A DNA stretch of 64,000 bases from positions 1-64,000 of the forward strand of contig CAMLFH010000017.1 of the NCBI GenBank assembly GCA_946479285.1. The letters run 5' to 3'. Made by a program: the position numbers and the translations under genes. Numbering within the stretch: position 1 is the stretch's first letter; each line of letters begins with the position of its first letter. This DNA is from an uncultured Flavobacteriales bacterium (GTDB taxonomy: Bacteria; Bacteroidota; Bacteroidia; Flavobacteriales; Crocinitomicaceae). The notes under the pieces are model-generated. The model was not told the origin of the DNA. It saw only the letters and a program-made list of their open reading frames with translations, and made no database searches. Of the stretch, positions 1 to 9,344 are shown piece after piece.

Positions 1-2
1 CT

Positions 3-251
3 TATGTGACATCGGGACTCTCCAAACCTCACCGTGATTATCTTAAAGCCGGCGGTTTAGGATTTATCCTTGGAGACGGCGACTTGAATTACGCCTGGGA
101 ACATTTGGCAGAACTCTATTATTCGGCAGCTTTGATTAAAGACAACTTATTTTTAAGCGGCGCCTACCAGTTTTTAGCTAACCCGGGATACAACAGAGAC
201 CGCAAAGGCCCGGTCCATATTTTTTCGCTTAGGCTTCATATGAACATTTAA
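3..251 (+). CDS. C-terminal end of a carbohydrate-selective porin (OprB-like), partial
   Basis: Only the last 82 codons are in the window; the gene begins to the left. The frame is open from base 3, and the GTG at 6 is an internal valine, not a start. The visible part contains GGLGFILGDG, then aromatic-rich alternating strands, then NPGYNRDRKGPVHIFSLRLH shortly before the stop. That ending (NP-YNRDRGPV followed by a terminal strand) is typical of carbohydrate-selective outer-membrane porins of the OprB family. Inferred role: passive sugar or small-solute uptake through the outer membrane. The gene converges on the WG-repeat gene with about 20 bases between them. The substrate cannot be told from this fragment. 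Confidence 0.6.
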   Translation, partial: YVTSGLSKPHRDYLKAGGLGFILGDGDLNYAWEHLAELYYSAALIKDNLFLSGAYQFLANPGYNRDRKGPVHIFSLRLHMNI

Positions 252-271
252 CGAACCAGTGAAAAACCCGG

Positions 272-2893
272 TTATTTAGTAAAAACAGTTCTACTCTTTT
301 TGGAAAGAGAATACTTATAGGTGATTCCCTTGAAAGTGCTCAGAATAGTACCGTCTTCCTGGAAAACAACATTGGTCAGCGCATCCGGATAAAGCAGTTT
401 TCCCTTTGAATCCAGGATATAGAGTTTCCCGTCTTTCACAAGGAGTGGTTTTTCAACCAGGTAATCCGTGAATTCCCCTTCTTTCTGTATTTGCGAACCA
501 TCCATCAGGTTCACTACCTCATATCCGTTCTCTTTTTGAATAAAGCCAAATTCATCTACTACAAAATCGCAGGGAAGCGCCTGCAGGATGGTTTGCTGGT
601 CCGGGACCTTTCCCTCAAAAAACTCGGCAGTATACCATTTGTCGTTCTTTTTCACCCGAAGCATAAAAACACCCGACAGCGAAGATGCAATCATCAGCTC
701 ATCAAAAACCGGCTTGATCTTTTGATTAAGATTGTAATCATAAACCCCGTATTTCCCGCCCTTATTAACGATAAATGCGTTCTCTGAAATGAATTGCACC
801 CAATCGTATACCGGTGGAATTTCTTTTCGCAGGTTCAGGCTCAGGATTCCATGGAAATTCCCGCTGGTAGTATAGCACACCTCATCGTATTCCGTGTAGG
901 GGAATACTTCGTGCATGGCATCCGGTTTTCCCAGATCAAACGTCAACAGATCATACGCGAACGGAAACACCGTATCATTAAACGCAGAAAGAACTCCCCA
1001 TTTCCCGGCCTTGTTTTGAACCAGGTAATCCTTCGCATTCCAGGCTGGAACGATTTCGCGGTAAGCAAAAGGAATAGCGGTATCCATTTTATCTTCGAAC
1101 TCGGAATACACTTTTGCACCTTTCCATTTTCCCTGCTTAGAAACCATGCGTTCGATATTGGTGGAATAAAAAACACGTCCCCTGGAATCCACATAACGCT
1201 GCTCATCTTCACTCAACCGGTAAATTAAAGCGATATCCTCCAGGAGCTTGAAATATCCCGGTGCTTGCCGATCCGGCTTAGAGACATCACCCCACACGAC
1301 TTCAGCTGCTCCCCAAAGACCTCCCGATTGGTATTCGATCAATGTAGTGTGCATGCTGTTTTGAAAAAGCGTGTCCGCATTCAGGTCTCGCACTTTTCCA
1401 TCCCAGGAAATAAAGCCCAATTTTCCATAGGCATTTTTAAATACGGTGAAAGGAACCAGCAGAATTAACTCGGTTTTCGACGCAGTATCCATGGAATAGG
1501 AATAGTAATTTCCCCATTCATCCACAAATCCAGACGACAGATCCGCATCGGTTTCATTCACACTTGGGGTGTTTATTCCCGTATAATTGAAGCTTCCGAA
1601 GGCTTTATCAATCTCGGCTCTTTCCACAAAAACAGAATCCCCTACCAGTTCACACAAGCTATGGAATGGCTCTCCCACTTTTCGAAGCGCATAAAACTGA
1701 TTGTTAACCGGATAAATATCCTGGTATTCACAAGCAGAACTTTTTTCGGCAGTTGAAATCCGGTACGCCACTTTCCCCCATTCATTCATGTAAATCCAGA
1801 CTGCTGTGCCGGAAGCACTTTTCCCCTTCCTGATGAAAGTAAGTCCCTGCTCCCAATTGGAAACCAATTGCCGATTTCTAAGGTCGTAAATAGCCATTTG
1901 TGAAGTATCGCCGTTATTCCTGGTCACGTAGACAAACTCCTCGAAGATCGTTTCGCTGTAAGACGCCATTTCAACACTCTCTTCATTCTCCTGGTAGAAC
2001 ACATTTCTGGTCGGGATAATGACACTTTGAAAAGTATCGATTGCATGATCAAACCGATCGAAAACAATGCTTTTCTCACCTGTCGAACAAATTTTCCATT
2101 CCATAAACCCGGTGATCGATTCGTAAGGCGAATAATCAATCCGGAAACCGGGTTTCATAAAAGCCAGTTTATTATTGCATCTGAGTGAAAACTCATCCAG
2201 TTCGATATTGTATGAAAATTCTGTAAAAATGGAATCCGTGATTCGTGTCCCGTCTGCTTTAGCCAGGTATAGAACAGGTTCACCATAAAGCAAAAAGCCT
2301 TCTGATTCCGGGCTGTAGAAGTAGTCACTTTTATCCAGTACCAGGATGTAATCTATTACCGTGTTATTATCCAAAGAATACTGAAAAGAAGAAACTGCTT
2401 CAATACCACTGTATTCCAGGGGAATGATTACGTTTCCTTTTTGATCTATGATCCCTGCTTTTTCCTCTTTTCGGATGATCAGGATTCCCCCGGGAAGAAC
2501 ACCTGATTCTCCCGGCCCCGTGTCGAGGTCACTTGCAATTAGCTCACTTCCATGATACAGATCTACTGTTCCATTTTCGGTGCTTGCTTCGAAATAAGCT
2601 TCCACCTGCGTGATCTCTTTGTAATTCGCCGGAATGATCTTGCTTGATCCGTTTGGTAAATATCCCTGCAGGTCTCCGTCGTATAAACGAATCCCAAATT
2701 CTTCTACTTTCACACCGGTGTACTTCGATTCCAGGATCTGTCTTCCGTTCTGGTGAACCAATCCCACTTTTCCTTTTGAAAAAATCTGTTTGAGCGTATC
2801 TCCTTCATCCTTTACGACTGCTGGTTTTAAGTCCTGGCAAAAGCCGGTAAATGAGAAGAAAAGTAAAATTATACAGTAGCAGCTCGTTTTCAT
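272..2893 (-). CDS. Secreted WG-repeat protein
   Basis: A protein of 873 aa with a clear signal peptide (MKTSCYCIILLFFSFTGFCQ). The body contains several WG/KWG-type beta repeats: GKVGLVHQNGRQ, KAGIIDQKGNVIIPLEYSGI, GKLGFISWDGKV, GKWGVLSAFNDTVFPFAYD, and GKYGVYDYNLNQKIKPVFDE. Each reads as 'G-hydrophobic-D/G-G-hydrophobic-P-Y-D'. Such repeats are common in Bacteroidota secreted proteins of unknown function. The ATG at 2893 is chosen because the in-frame ATG at 2974 lies inside a terminator hairpin and would put 27 odd residues before the signal peptide. A promoter sits just upstream of 2893. No enzymatic domain is visible, and function is unknown. Confidence 0.75.
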   Translation of the reverse strand: MKTSCYCIILLFFSFTGFCQDLKPAVVKDEGDTLKQIFSKGKVGLVHQNGRQILESKYTGVKVEEFGIRLYDGDLQGYLPNGSSKIIPANYKEITQVEAYFEASTENGTVDLYHGSELIASDLDTGPGESGVLPGGILIIRKEEKAGIIDQKGNVIIPLEYSGIEAVSSFQYSLDNNTVIDYILVLDKSDYFYSPESEGFLLYGEPVLYLAKADGTRITDSIFTEFSYNIELDEFSLRCNNKLAFMKPGFRIDYSPYESITGFMEWKICSTGEKSIVFDRFDHAIDTFQSVIIPTRNVFYQENEESVEMASYSETIFEEFVYVTRNNGDTSQMAIYDLRNRQLVSNWEQGLTFIRKGKSASGTAVWIYMNEWGKVAYRISTAEKSSACEYQDIYPVNNQFYALRKVGEPFHSLCELVGDSVFVERAEIDKAFGSFNYTGINTPSVNETDADLSSGFVDEWGNYYSYSMDTASKTELILLVPFTVFKNAYGKLGFISWDGKVRDLNADTLFQNSMHTTLIEYQSGGLWGAAEVVWGDVSKPDRQAPGYFKLLEDIALIYRLSEDEQRYVDSRGRVFYSTNIERMVSKQGKWKGAKVYSEFEDKMDTAIPFAYREIVPAWNAKDYLVQNKAGKWGVLSAFNDTVFPFAYDLLTFDLGKPDAMHEVFPYTEYDEVCYTTSGNFHGILSLNLRKEIPPVYDWVQFISENAFIVNKGGKYGVYDYNLNQKIKPVFDELMIASSLSGVFMLRVKKNDKWYTAEFFEGKVPDQQTILQALPCDFVVDEFGFIQKENGYEVVNLMDGSQIQKEGEFTDYLVEKPLLVKDGKLYILDSKGKLLYPDALTNVVFQEDGTILSTFKGITYKYSLSKKSRTVFTK

Positions 2894-2907
2894 GGATTTG
2901 ATTTGAA

Positions 2908-2937
2908 CGAAGTTACGCAAGACTATTTGGGTGGCAA
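2908..2937 (-). promoter_or_regulatory. Promoter of the WG-repeat gene
   Basis: On the minus strand there is TTG (2937-2935), 19 bases of spacer, then TAACTTCG (2915-2908). The latter is one mismatch from the Bacteroidota -7 consensus TAnnTTTG. It lies 15 bases before the ATG at 2893, so the 5' leader would be very short. This supports 2893 as the start. Confidence 0.5.
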
Positions 2938-2958
2938 TAAGCCATTTGCTGTATTTGC

Positions 2959-2999
2959 AAAAAAGCAGGCACATGATTAATCGCGTGCCTGCTTTTTTT
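2959..2999. terminator. Bidirectional terminator of the efflux operon
   Basis: A perfect 8-bp stem, GCAGGCAC (2965-2972) with GTGCCTGC (2985-2992). It is flanked by an A-run on the left (2959-2964) and seven T on the right, so it can act on both strands. On the minus strand it lies a few bases after the stop of the RND permease, whose transcript it should end. Confidence 0.85.
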
Positions 3000-3004
3000 A
3001 TTAG

Positions 3005-6000
3005 TTAGATCTCTTCTTTCTGCTTCACCTCTATCTTGGGCGGGATCAATCGGTAGATGATCGGCGTAACCACACGAGAAAGCAAAGTTGAACTGATCAA
3101 TCCACCGATCAATACGATCGCCAAAGGAGAAATTAACGGGTTGGTAGAAATTGCAATCGGAATCAAACCTCCGATAGCTGTAAGTGATGTCAATACGATA
3201 GGTAAGAAACGGACTTCTCCGGCTTCGCGAATGGCTTCGTCGAGACTTCTTCCCTCTTCCCGCAAATGATTCGTGAAATCCACCAGTAAGATCGAGTTCT
3301 TGACTTCAATTCCGGCCAGGGCAATCAACCCGATCACCGCAACGAAGGAAAGCGAATTACCGGTCATCCAAAGTGCAATCACCGCTCCCACAATTCCAAG
3401 TGGAATAACGGATAATACGATCAGCGTACTTTTGAATGTTTTGAACAACAGGATCAAAACTGCAACGAATAAGAAAACAGTAATTGTGATGATGGTATTG
3501 AATCCACCGAAGGATTCATTCCGTGATTCAAACTCACCACCCATCGCATAGGCATAACCTCTGGGAAGTTTTTTCTTCTCCATTTTCGCAATCACTTCAT
3601 TGATCAGGTTATCCGCCAGAACTCCTTTTTGAGCAAAAGCACTTACTGAAACCGTACGGACCTTATTGAGGTGATTGATGAACAATGGAGAACTTTCCAG
3701 TTCCAGACTAGCAATCTGGGAAAGCAAAATCGCCTGCCCCTGCTGATTATTGATGTACAGTTGATTGAAGACATCCAGCGTAGCACGTTCGCCTTTGTGC
3801 GTGGTCAAAAGCATGGAAAACTCGTCGTTGTTCTTATCTGAAAAAGTTCCCAGGTCCACTCCGGCAATTGCCAGCCGGACCGTTCTGTCGATATCCACTG
3901 TATTTACTCCCAAAGCGCGGGCTTTTTCCTTCGAGATCACCAATTTGAAATCGGATTTCAGGTTACTCACCGGGTTATTTACATACATCGTTCCGGGAGT
4001 TTCCTTCAGTAATTTTTCTATTTCCTGGCTCAATTTGCGCAAAGTATCCAGGTTATCCCCGGAAAGACGCACTTCAACCGGTGCAACCATAGGCGGGCCC
4101 TGCTCGAAATTCTTCACTTCGATCTTTGCTCCGGGATATTGATTGAAAATCGCTATCAGACGATCGGCTACTTCTTGTTTCTTATCAACTCCGGTATGTT
4201 TTTTCAACTGAACAAATACCTGTGCAAAATCGCTGCGTTCGTTTTCCTGAACCACGTTGTAATAAACCGGAGGATTTCCTTTCCCAACATTTGCAGCATA
4301 ATATTCCACTTCCGGAATCTTGCTCAATTCCTTCTCTACATATTCCGTGATCTCATTTGTGCGATTGAGATTTGTCTGCAAAGGCGCAGAAACATTCACC
4401 ATGAATTGCGGTTTCTCAGAGGCAGGGAATAAACTGAATCCGATTACCGGGAACAGCATCAGTGAACCAACGAAGATTCCCAAAGCAATCATCAAAGTGA
4501 TCACCGGACGTTTCAATGCTTTATCCAATAACACCGAATAAGTTCCGGAAATTGCTTTTTGAAGCGCTCTGAGGAAAATATTCCCGTCGTGCTGCCCTTG
4601 ATGTTGTTTCAACAAACGACTGGAAAGGAACGGAATAATGGTGAGCGAAACCAGCATGGAAGCCAAAACGCTTGCGATAACAGCCATTGGAAGACTGCGG
4701 ATGAAATCTCCGGCTACTTCCGGCAGAAAGACCAATGGTAAAAAGGCAATGACCAATGTGACGGTACAACCAACTACCGAAAGTCCGATTTGCTTTGTTG
4801 CCATCAATGTTGCATCCATGCGGGAATGACCTTCACGAAGCCAGCGTTCGATGTTTTCAACAACCACGATACTGTCGTCGACCAGGAGACCAAGAGCTAC
4901 AACTAATCCAACGATACTCAACTGATTGATGTTGTATCCCATGACGTTCAGCAATACCAAACCGATTGCCAGGGAAAGCGGGATCGAGATCATTACTACC
5001 AAAGACGCTCTTCCGCCCAAAGGAAGCAAAGTAATTGCCACCAAAAGGATCGCTATGAGAAAGTCAATTCCCAAACCGCCCAAACGGTCGTTCACATTAT
5101 CTCCCTGGTCAAAATGAGTCACCATATCGATGTTTGATGGCATGTGCGTATCAAACTCATCCAGCACTTTTTGGTACTTCTTCTGTGTTTCGGAAATATT
5201 GAATCCTTCTTTTTGCGCAGCCGTTACAAACACACAGCGGTGGCCGTTCAAGCGTGTGATGTGCTTGGTTTCTGAGAAATCATGATAAACATCTGCTACA
5301 TCTTTCAGAGGAATCGTCTTTCCTTCGGAAGCATAAATGATCGTATTGGCAATCTCTTCCAGGGAAACATAATTCCCGCTTGTTTTTACGTTCAGTGATT
5401 TTGTTCCCACATCAATACTTCCGCCGGGAATATTAGCTATCTCGCTTTGTAAAGTTCCCACCACCGCATTCAGCGGCAGATGCAGCTGTGCCAGTTTATC
5501 GGTTCTCAGGTCAATGCGAACCTGTTCGTCCGACAAGCCGTGAATCTTTACATTCTTTAGTTCCGGAAGTTTTTCCAGTTCTTCCTGCAGATCTTCCGCT
5601 GTTCGTTTCAAAGATTTCCGGGAAGCATTTTCGCTGATTAAGGCCGTTTGAATAACATTTACATCGGAAGCAACGAGTTTCTTCACTTCTATGCTCAGGA
5701 TCTCATCCGGAAGTTCGGAACGCATTCCGTTCACCTCTCGCGTCAGTTCCTGGAACTTCTCGTTCACGTCGGATTCATATTTGTATTCGACCTGCATGAT
5801 CGCCACACCATCTTTGATCTGTGTTTTGATCCGTTTGATGTTTTCCAGGCTGTAAATCTGTTTTTCCAAAGGTTTCACCACCAATTCTTCCATATCCGAA
5901 GGACTTGTTCCGGGATACACAACGATCACGGGGAACATGGGTGAATTGGTAGCAGGGTCCTCGCTTCGAGGCATGGTCAAAAGCGTATTCACCCCTAAAG

Positions 6001-6067
6001 CGATCGCCATGACAAACAACACCAAAGTGAATTGGTAATTGCGTACTGCGTATGTTGCTATTTTCAT
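3005..6067 (-). CDS. RND efflux transporter, permease subunit
   Basis: At 1020 aa this is the usual length of AcrB/HAE-1-type inner-membrane pumps. It has a membrane segment at about residues 12-31, then a large periplasmic loop starting with 'PRSEDPATNSPMFPVIVVYPG' features. A central block of membrane helices contains GLLVDDSIVVVENIERW, whose paired aspartates (about residues 395-396) are the proton-relay residues of the family. A second periplasmic loop and a final helix block with GIEVKNSILLVDF follow. It should export drugs or other small toxic compounds by proton antiport together with the adaptor and TolC-type genes just upstream. It is the last gene of the tetR operon. The substrate cannot be inferred. 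Confidence 0.93.
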   Translation of the reverse strand: MKIATYAVRNYQFTLVLFVMAIALGVNTLLTMPRSEDPATNSPMFPVIVVYPGTSPSDMEELVVKPLEKQIYSLENIKRIKTQIKDGVAIMQVEYKYESDVNEKFQELTREVNGMRSELPDEILSIEVKKLVASDVNVIQTALISENASRKSLKRTAEDLQEELEKLPELKNVKIHGLSDEQVRIDLRTDKLAQLHLPLNAVVGTLQSEIANIPGGSIDVGTKSLNVKTSGNYVSLEEIANTIIYASEGKTIPLKDVADVYHDFSETKHITRLNGHRCVFVTAAQKEGFNISETQKKYQKVLDEFDTHMPSNIDMVTHFDQGDNVNDRLGGLGIDFLIAILLVAITLLPLGGRASLVVMISIPLSLAIGLVLLNVMGYNINQLSIVGLVVALGLLVDDSIVVVENIERWLREGHSRMDATLMATKQIGLSVVGCTVTLVIAFLPLVFLPEVAGDFIRSLPMAVIASVLASMLVSLTIIPFLSSRLLKQHQGQHDGNIFLRALQKAISGTYSVLLDKALKRPVITLMIALGIFVGSLMLFPVIGFSLFPASEKPQFMVNVSAPLQTNLNRTNEITEYVEKELSKIPEVEYYAANVGKGNPPVYYNVVQENERSDFAQVFVQLKKHTGVDKKQEVADRLIAIFNQYPGAKIEVKNFEQGPPMVAPVEVRLSGDNLDTLRKLSQEIEKLLKETPGTMYVNNPVSNLKSDFKLVISKEKARALGVNTVDIDRTVRLAIAGVDLGTFSDKNNDEFSMLLTTHKGERATLDVFNQLYINNQQGQAILLSQIASLELESSPLFINHLNKVRTVSVSAFAQKGVLADNLINEVIAKMEKKKLPRGYAYAMGGEFESRNESFGGFNTIITITVFLFVAVLILLFKTFKSTLIVLSVIPLGIVGAVIALWMTGNSLSFVAVIGLIALAGIEVKNSILLVDFTNHLREEGRSLDEAIREAGEVRFLPIVLTSLTAIGGLIPIAISTNPLISPLAIVLIGGLISSTLLSRVVTPIIYRLIPPKIEVKQKEEI

Positions 6068-6100
6068 TTGTCTTTTTATTATCGAAAGCAGTGCTTTCTT

Positions 6101-7144
6101 TTATTTAGACGAGATCGTCGAATTTTCATTCAGGTAGGGTCCGCCGGAAACAATTACATATTTGTATCCGTCCAAACCTTCGGAGATTTCCACCACATTC
6201 TGGTTCAGATTCTCAATCTTTACCGGAACTTTCTTCACTGTTTTGCGGTCATTGGAGATGAATACGAAACCTTCGTCCGCATTTCCGTCCAGCAAAGCTT
6301 CGTAAGGAATTTTCCAGTTCTCGGAAGTTTCGGAAAGTTTGATGGTTGCTTTTCCGAAAACGCCGCTCGCCAGGCCTTCCGGCAATTTTCCCTGGATTTC
6401 CAATTCAACTGTAAATGTTCCGCTAAAAGGATCAATACTTTCTGACTTACGGGATACTTTTGCATGCAGCGTTCTATTCCTGAAAACATCTGCCTGGATG
6501 GTAGCTTCATCACCTATTTTGATCTGGCTCCACTGACGGTCGCTCACTCCTACTTTTAACTTAAAAGAACTTGATCCGGCTCCGTTGGTTTGAAAAACAG
6601 GAGTTCCGCTGCTCACTAATTGTCCCTGGTTAGCCATTTTTTTCAGGATAAATCCATTGGAAACGGCTCTGATTTCTGCATATTTCAGGTTAAACATCGC
6701 TGATTGCAGCTGTTCCTGAGCTACCTCGAAAGCGGTTTGCGCATTTTGCATTTGTTCTAACGTTGCAAAACCTTCTTTCTGCAGGTTTTTAGCCCGTTCC
6801 AGGTCGCGTCTGGATTTTTCCAGGCCTAGCTTTGCCTGACTTACAGTTGCTTTTACCAAAGTAAGATCTAATGTAGCAAGCAATTGTCCTTTGCGCACTT
6901 TATCTCCTTCTTTCACAAACAATTTTTGGATAATTCCACCCGAAAGGAAGGACAAATAGGTTTCATCGTCTGTGGTGAACTGCCCGGAAACATGAATTTC
7001 TTCGTTGGAATTCATAGCCTGGATAGCTTCCAGTTTTACAGGAATCAGTTCTGCTTTCGGGATTTCATTGGTCGGTTTTTCTTTCGAACCGCAAGAAGCA
7101 AGTATGAGTGAAAGAAAGATTGCCGGAATGAGGATGTTTTTCAT
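6101..7144 (-). CDS. RND efflux periplasmic adaptor (membrane fusion protein), lipoprotein
   Basis: A protein of 347 aa. It has a lipoprotein signal with the lipobox LASC at Cys18, so it is anchored to the periplasmic face of the inner membrane. A barrel-sandwich/lipoyl half (GGIIQKLFVKEGDKVRKGQLLATLD) is followed by an alpha-helical hairpin (about residues 100-145, rich in Q, A, E and L). The second lipoyl half contains 'GFILKKMANQGQLVSSGTPVF', and beta-barrel/MP domains close the protein. This is the classic AcrA/MdtA layout. It bridges the permease (33 bases downstream) and the TolC-type channel (14 bases upstream) in one operon. Confidence 0.92.
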   Translation of the reverse strand: MKNILIPAIFLSLILASCGSKEKPTNEIPKAELIPVKLEAIQAMNSNEEIHVSGQFTTDDETYLSFLSGGIIQKLFVKEGDKVRKGQLLATLDLTLVKATVSQAKLGLEKSRRDLERAKNLQKEGFATLEQMQNAQTAFEVAQEQLQSAMFNLKYAEIRAVSNGFILKKMANQGQLVSSGTPVFQTNGAGSSSFKLKVGVSDRQWSQIKIGDEATIQADVFRNRTLHAKVSRKSESIDPFSGTFTVELEIQGKLPEGLASGVFGKATIKLSETSENWKIPYEALLDGNADEGFVFISNDRKTVKKVPVKIENLNQNVVEISEGLDGYKYVIVSGGPYLNENSTISSK

Positions 7145-7158
7145 AATCGAATAGTTTA

Positions 7159-8505
7159 TTAATTGAATTTCAATGGATATGTTGCTGCTGCCCGCTCAAG
7201 TTCAGCCAGTGAACTCAAGTAATTTTGATATTGGATAAGAACGAAAAGTTCAGCGTTGGTCACTTGATTGGAGGCATCAAGAAACTCCAGCTGACTGGTT
7301 AATCCTTCTCGGTTTGCACCGGAAACAAGTGCAAAGTATTCTTTGGAAGCTTCTAATTGAATTTTAGCCGTTTCCCAATTTTCCTGTGCGTTTAATACGT
7401 TCCGCAATGCTTGTGTGCGTTGTAATTCCAACTGCTGCTCCACCTGATCAAGCTGCAGGCGGGCATTTTCCAATTCGTATTTCGTTTGTTTGATCTGTTG
7501 TTGATTGCGTGAACCATTGTAAATTGGAATAGAAGCTGAAACGCCGAACATGTAATAGGCCGATTTTCTACTCACTTCCCAATTCGTTCCCTGGGAGCCC
7601 AAATCCAAAAAGGCATTGATTTTTGGAACCCAAAAGTTCTTGTTCATCTTCAGAACAGACTCCTGAACAGTGATCGATTGATCGATTAACTGAAGTTCTT
7701 CCCGTTTTTCTTTTGCTTCCAATTGCGCATTTAATCCTGCAATTTCTTCTAAAACAATTTCCGAATCCAGGGGTTTGTTGATCAGGAAATTAAAATAGGC
7801 TTGTGCATTCTTCCATTGATTTTTAGCGGTTGAAATAGAAGTATTCATCTTCATCAATTCAGTTTGTGCTTTCACTAAAGTAACCTTCAGGCCTTTTCCC
7901 TGCCGGATCAAAGCTTCGTTCAAAGCGACATTTTGCTCCAATACTTTTTTGTTGCTTTCATAGACTGAAACAGATTTCGAAGCCATGATCACATTGTAAT
8001 AAGCGACTTTGATATTCTTGACCAATTCACGGGCATAAACCTGCATATCCAGACTGCTTAATTGCACTTTTTGCTGTTGAATGCGCTTGTTTGCAATAAT
8101 ATCCATGTTCAGCAAAGGCATGGAAGTACGGATGTAGGTATCGTAATAATTCGTTGGCAGGAAATTGATCTGTTGGTTTTCAATTTGCGGAAAAGCATTG
8201 CTGCCGGTCATTTGGTTCAAAGTCGCATAAACCGGGTTCAGCATATCACCAACAGGAAGTTCCGAATAACGGCCGCCTTCAGCTGTGGTATAGGAAGCGT
8301 TGAAATTTACGGAGGGAAGAAAATTGCTTTTTGCCGTACTTAATGTCAGAAGTGCTTTTTCTAATTGAATAGAACGTTGTTTTAGCACCAGGTTCGAGTC
8401 GAGTCCCTGCCGGATATATCCATCCAATGCTCCCTGCGACCAGGAAAACGACTGACTGCATACACTTGAGGCAATGGCAAGCAGAAAAATAATTTTTTGT
8501 TTCAT
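7159..8505 (-). CDS. TolC family outer-membrane efflux channel
   Basis: A protein of 448 aa with a signal peptide ending near SQSFSWSQG. The mature part shows two internally similar halves of long amphipathic helices (for example the VNLNEALIRQGKGLKVTLVKAQ-like and ANREGLTSQLEFLDASNQ segments), as in OEP/TolC proteins. It forms the trimeric outer-membrane duct of the efflux system. It is the first structural gene after tetR. The 49-base gap to tetR contains one of the two copies of the putative TetR operator, so expression is probably derepressed when the regulator binds its ligand. Confidence 0.92.
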   Translation of the reverse strand: MKQKIIFLLAIASSVCSQSFSWSQGALDGYIRQGLDSNLVLKQRSIQLEKALLTLSTAKSNFLPSVNFNASYTTAEGGRYSELPVGDMLNPVYATLNQMTGSNAFPQIENQQINFLPTNYYDTYIRTSMPLLNMDIIANKRIQQQKVQLSSLDMQVYARELVKNIKVAYYNVIMASKSVSVYESNKKVLEQNVALNEALIRQGKGLKVTLVKAQTELMKMNTSISTAKNQWKNAQAYFNFLINKPLDSEIVLEEIAGLNAQLEAKEKREELQLIDQSITVQESVLKMNKNFWVPKINAFLDLGSQGTNWEVSRKSAYYMFGVSASIPIYNGSRNQQQIKQTKYELENARLQLDQVEQQLELQRTQALRNVLNAQENWETAKIQLEASKEYFALVSGANREGLTSQLEFLDASNQVTNAELFVLIQYQNYLSSLAELERAAATYPLKFN

Positions 8506-8521
8506 AGTAATCGTTGTTATT

Positions 8522-8542
8522 TTACTAAACAGTGTTAAGTAA
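8522..8542. promoter_or_regulatory. TetR operator copy 2, between tetR and tolC
   Basis: A 21-bp near-perfect palindrome with arms TTACTAAACA and TGTTAAGTAA around a central G; one pair in ten mismatches. Read on the minus strand, 16 of its 17 core bases match the site inside the tetR promoter. The position in the tetR-tolC gap suggests the same repressor acts here. I see no good -7 element beside it. Confidence 0.75.
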
Positions 8543-8554
8543 CTATTAAAAAAA

Positions 8555-9175
8555 TTAGCGACCGAAGGCGTCGAGCATTTTTAAGAACTCAGCAAAACTT
8601 AAATCTACGATTTGCTCGCTCTTTTCTTCGTCCAATACTTTGCAGCGGCCGCGGTCATATAAATTACACATTCCATGCAATGTTGCCCACAACAAATAAG
8701 ATCCGGCTTCCACATCACTAAAAGGAAGATATCCCTGATCCATACATTGCTGCACGGAATATTTCAATCCCTCAAAAGTGCTCATTCCTTCCTGCCAAAC
8801 TTCGTGATCTTCATCCAGCTTATTCATGGGTGATTTCTGCACGAACATCAAATCGTAATAATCCGGATATTCCATAGCAAATTTGATATACACGCGACCC
8901 ATTGCTTTGATACGCTCCAAGGGATTTTCCACCAGGTTGAGCACCTCCATTTTGCTCCCCAGTAATTGAAACCCTTCAGAATGAAGTGCAAATAGAATCG
9001 CATCTTTATCCTTGTAATACAAATAGATTGTAGTGGGACTATATTCAATTTTTTGAGCAATTGAACGAATAGAGGTCTGATCAAAGCCTTTTTCCAAAAA
9101 GACCTCACGAGCAGCTGTGAGGATGCTTTTTTGCAACACTTCTTTTTCCCGTTCCTTACGTTCGTTAATTCCCAT
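8555..9175 (-). CDS. TetR/AcrR family repressor of the efflux operon
   Basis: A protein of 206 aa. Its N-terminal helix-turn-helix is typical of TetR proteins: ILTAAREVFLEKGFDQTSI, RSIAQKIEYSPTTIYLYY, then KDKDAILFAL (about residues 18-62). The C-terminal half is an all-helical ligand domain of the usual size. It is the first gene of the operon with tolC, adaptor and permease. Two similar palindromes, one inside its own promoter and one before tolC, suggest it represses itself and the pump. The inducing ligand is unknown. Confidence 0.92.
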   Translation of the reverse strand: MGINERKEREKEVLQKSILTAAREVFLEKGFDQTSIRSIAQKIEYSPTTIYLYYKDKDAILFALHSEGFQLLGSKMEVLNLVENPLERIKAMGRVYIKFAMEYPDYYDLMFVQKSPMNKLDEDHEVWQEGMSTFEGLKYSVQQCMDQGYLPFSDVEAGSYLLWATLHGMCNLYDRGRCKVLDEEKSEQIVDLSFAEFLKMLDAFGR

Positions 9176-9192
9176 TTTGATATTGAATGGTA

Positions 9193-9224
9193 CAAATATA
9201 AATTAACACTGTTAAGTAAACAAA
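9193..9224 (-). promoter_or_regulatory. tetR promoter with embedded TetR operator copy 1
   Basis: On the minus strand, TTTG (9224-9221) is followed after 20 bases by TATATTTG (9200-9193), an exact TAnnTTTG -7 element. The spacer is filled by the palindrome TTAACACTGTTAAGTAA (9203-9219), with core arms TTAACA and TGTTAA around a C. Binding there would directly block sigma-factor contact, which fits autorepression. Confidence 0.8.
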
Positions 9225-9266
9225 TTTTATTTCAAAAAAATGGAAAGAAAATGATTTTTACCGCTA

Positions 9267-9297
9267 AGGCGCAGAGGAAATACTTCTCCCTGCGCCT
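9267..9297. repeat. Short intergenic hairpin
   Basis: AGGCGCAG (9267-9274) pairs perfectly with CTGCGCCT (9290-9297) across a 15-base loop, in the gap between tetR and the lipoprotein gene. It is GC-rich against AT-rich flanks and has no T-run directly after the stem. It may be a dispersed palindromic repeat or a weak terminator; nothing else is seen in this gap. Confidence 0.4.
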
Positions 9298-9344
9298 ATT
9301 GCATTATTATTTATAGAGTTGGTAGTTGTATCTTCTAACGAACT

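Noticed and set aside
794..1228. Plus-strand ORF of 144 codons opposite the WG-repeat gene
   Set aside because: It has no recognisable protein features and mirrors a well-supported gene; it is an antisense shadow.
2894..2974. Longer WG-repeat protein starting at 2974
   Set aside because: The extra start lies inside the efflux terminator hairpin, upstream of a good promoter at 2908-2937, and would bury the signal peptide.
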